In this document: positions 62,501-64,000 of the stretch, in pieces | Numbering within the stretch: position 1 is the first letter of the stretch | How the letters are laid out: each line of letters starts with the position of its first letter | DNA from: Melieria omissa | Lineage: Eukaryota > Arthropoda > Insecta > Diptera > Ulidiidae | Reading direction: 5' to 3' | Length of the DNA stretch: 64,000 bases | Assembly (NCBI GenBank): GCA_963971225.1 | Contig: OZ020269.1 | Location: forward strand, 84,730,450 to 84,794,449 | Notes under the pieces: model-generated | Told to the model about the DNA's origin: nothing | What the model saw: the letters and a program-made list of their open reading frames with translations, nothing else | The model's database searches: none | Translations under genes and position numbers: made by a program

Positions 62501-64000
62501 ACGGATCACTAAACTTGTGATCTCATCACTGGCAGTGTGCAGCCAACATAGAATTTGCTGACTCACTAGAGTTTACTGGCTTATTACTGATTATGAGTGG
62601 GTTTTCTCCATCCGCTCTTATTTGCACGTTTGAATATAGGTTATTCAGTCCTTGCTTCCAGTGTGACACACAGGTTTTCCACGGAAGTTCAGAAAGGACT
62701 GGCTAAAATACTGGTATTCGATCCCAAACTCAGAGATTTTTGTTGACGGCTAAAAACTTGACAATAGTTAAAGTCATCTCTGGAATCTTCTGAGAGGTGA
62801 GGAAATCGATTGTCGCCATCAGACTATAGCGATACTGTTGTCAGTTGGGCATCTACGGGAACTCAGTATTGCTTCACTTGTTGTTTTCAGTTTGTTTTTT
62901 CTCAAAGAATCAGGTGACCGTTAAAACACTTGCAGGAGGCTGCATATCTTTAAAACTGTTTGCTAGGTGTCACACGGGCCTGAATAGTATAGGACAGTGA
63001 GGAACGATTTCTAGCCACAGGGACATCTCCGCTAATTGCGCAACAGATAAACTGATCAGAAAAGGCAGTAAGTTACCTAAGACAAATTCTGTCTTAAACT
63101 TTCGCTTGAATTTTGGATTTCCACGCCTTCAGCTGTGGCTCGGCGGACGTTTCGGTGGAGGACGTTTCGCAACAATTGTGTTGCCCTGTTCTGAGATGGA
63201 AGAAGCTTTGTTATTTTAGAAGCTATTTTAGTATGTGTCAACCACCGAAATTAACCGCATCGTTCGCTTCATAAAGGAGTCTCGATGGCTGAGAACTATA
63301 ATTGGTGTTCTGACGGGTTACTATTTAATTGGTGGGATTTCTTTACATAGACCTTCAGTCAAAGCTGTGTGGAAAAGGTAAAGGAAAAAAGAGCTCTTCA
63401 CATTCTTTGCATTTAGCAAGTATTTTCTAATAGAAAACAATCTAAGGGATTAAGCTTATAGGACTATTATTCACAGGCTAGTGGGTTTCATGAGGAGCTC
63501 AAATTGGTTCAATAAGTGAGCGGACTTAAGTCCGATTGAATGGTATTGCAATGGCCAGTATGTATGTACCTTACATGCTATAACAAGTAACTCTGTTGCA
63601 TAACATATATAAATTTGTTGGTATTGTGTGTGTCAGTGTGGTGACTATCGCCAGCAAATCGCTGCACATTCACTCAAGTTTTTTAGTTGTATGTTGATTT
63701 TAATATCATACTGTGCACAATATGGCTGCGCATTAATAATATCAAAAGTCGGACTGCAGATGACAAAAATGGCTAAAAATACTCGCAACGCCGCTCGCGT
63801 AACCTTCAAACCCACGTACGCGCAGGCAGCAGTTGACAGCAGAAGACGGCGCCATAATGCTTTAATATTGATTGGCTTCGCAATCAATCTATATTCGCTG
63901 GGTTATTCCAAAAGCCGTCTGAATCGACTAGTTAGAATTAAGGTTGGAAATATCAGCGCCATTCATTTGCCATTCCGCTCGCTTTGATCATTTCACCCGC
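59592..64000. other. Non-coding stretch, no gene recognised
   Basis: Short frames only; those at 61668-61991 and 63628-63987 (107 and 119 codons) have no family resemblance. The part 63440-63560 resembles 33840-33960 weakly. The window ends here without a gene boundary. Confidence 0.4.

Noticed and set aside
63628..63987. 119-codon plus-strand frame near the window end
   Set aside because: No family resemblance, no exon structure, and a competing frame on the other strand.

Overview
The window is eukaryotic DNA: AT-rich, with spliced genes (GT-AG introns), no bacterial-style operons, and many transposon families. The gene set (arthropod-type SET/MYND protein, pickpocket-type DEG/ENaC channel, Ars2, WDR74, TRUB2) and the elements (R1-clade and RNase-H-bearing LOA/I-like non-LTR retrotransposons, piggyBac-type and Tc1-mariner-type DNA elements, a tRNA-derived SINE) point to a fly (Diptera). 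A true fruit fly (Tephritidae) is my best guess, but that is inference.

Layout. 1-14.2 kb: no gene recognised. It holds a tRNA-type SINE with target duplications, nested TTAA-flanked elements, a 98-bp-period direct repeat, a decayed mariner-type transposase, and a 13-base motif (GCGTATGAGTGAT) that recurs almost exactly at scattered places. 14.2-19.8 kb: a full-length, minus-strand, R1-clade retrotransposon with both ORFs open and an 11-bp target duplication. 19.8-27.9 kb: no gene; several DNA-transposon remnants, including a Tc1-like element with a TTA-flanked MITE nested inside. 27.9-33.4 kb: a full-length plus-strand LOA/I-like retrotransposon with a 12-bp target duplication; a recent 50-bp tandem duplication breaks its ORF2.

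34.3-49.7 kb is the gene-dense core. In order: a six-exon pickpocket-family sodium channel (+), the 60S ribosome biogenesis factor WDR74/Nsa1 (-), the TRUB2-like mitochondrial pseudouridine synthase family member (+), an arthropod-type SMYD protein (+), and Ars2/Serrate (-). The ppk and WDR74 genes converge, WDR74 and TRUB2 diverge from a 515-bp shared promoter interval, and SMYD and Ars2 converge. Apart from the channel, the neighbours are housekeeping and RNA-metabolism genes. All exon joins were checked by reading frame across the splice sites.

The most interesting signal is in Ars2. Two tandem, alternative 3'-terminal exons, each exactly 79 nt and both in phase, encode different versions of the conserved Ars2 C-terminal tail (Y-x-D-L-D-A-P...D-M-F). 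The TRUB2 homologue also has Gly where the family's catalytic Asp is expected. 49.7-64 kb: no gene recognised; it contains an 818-bp inverted-repeat-bounded segment, a short MITE-like element, and a diverged copy of a repeat also present at 11.8 kb.
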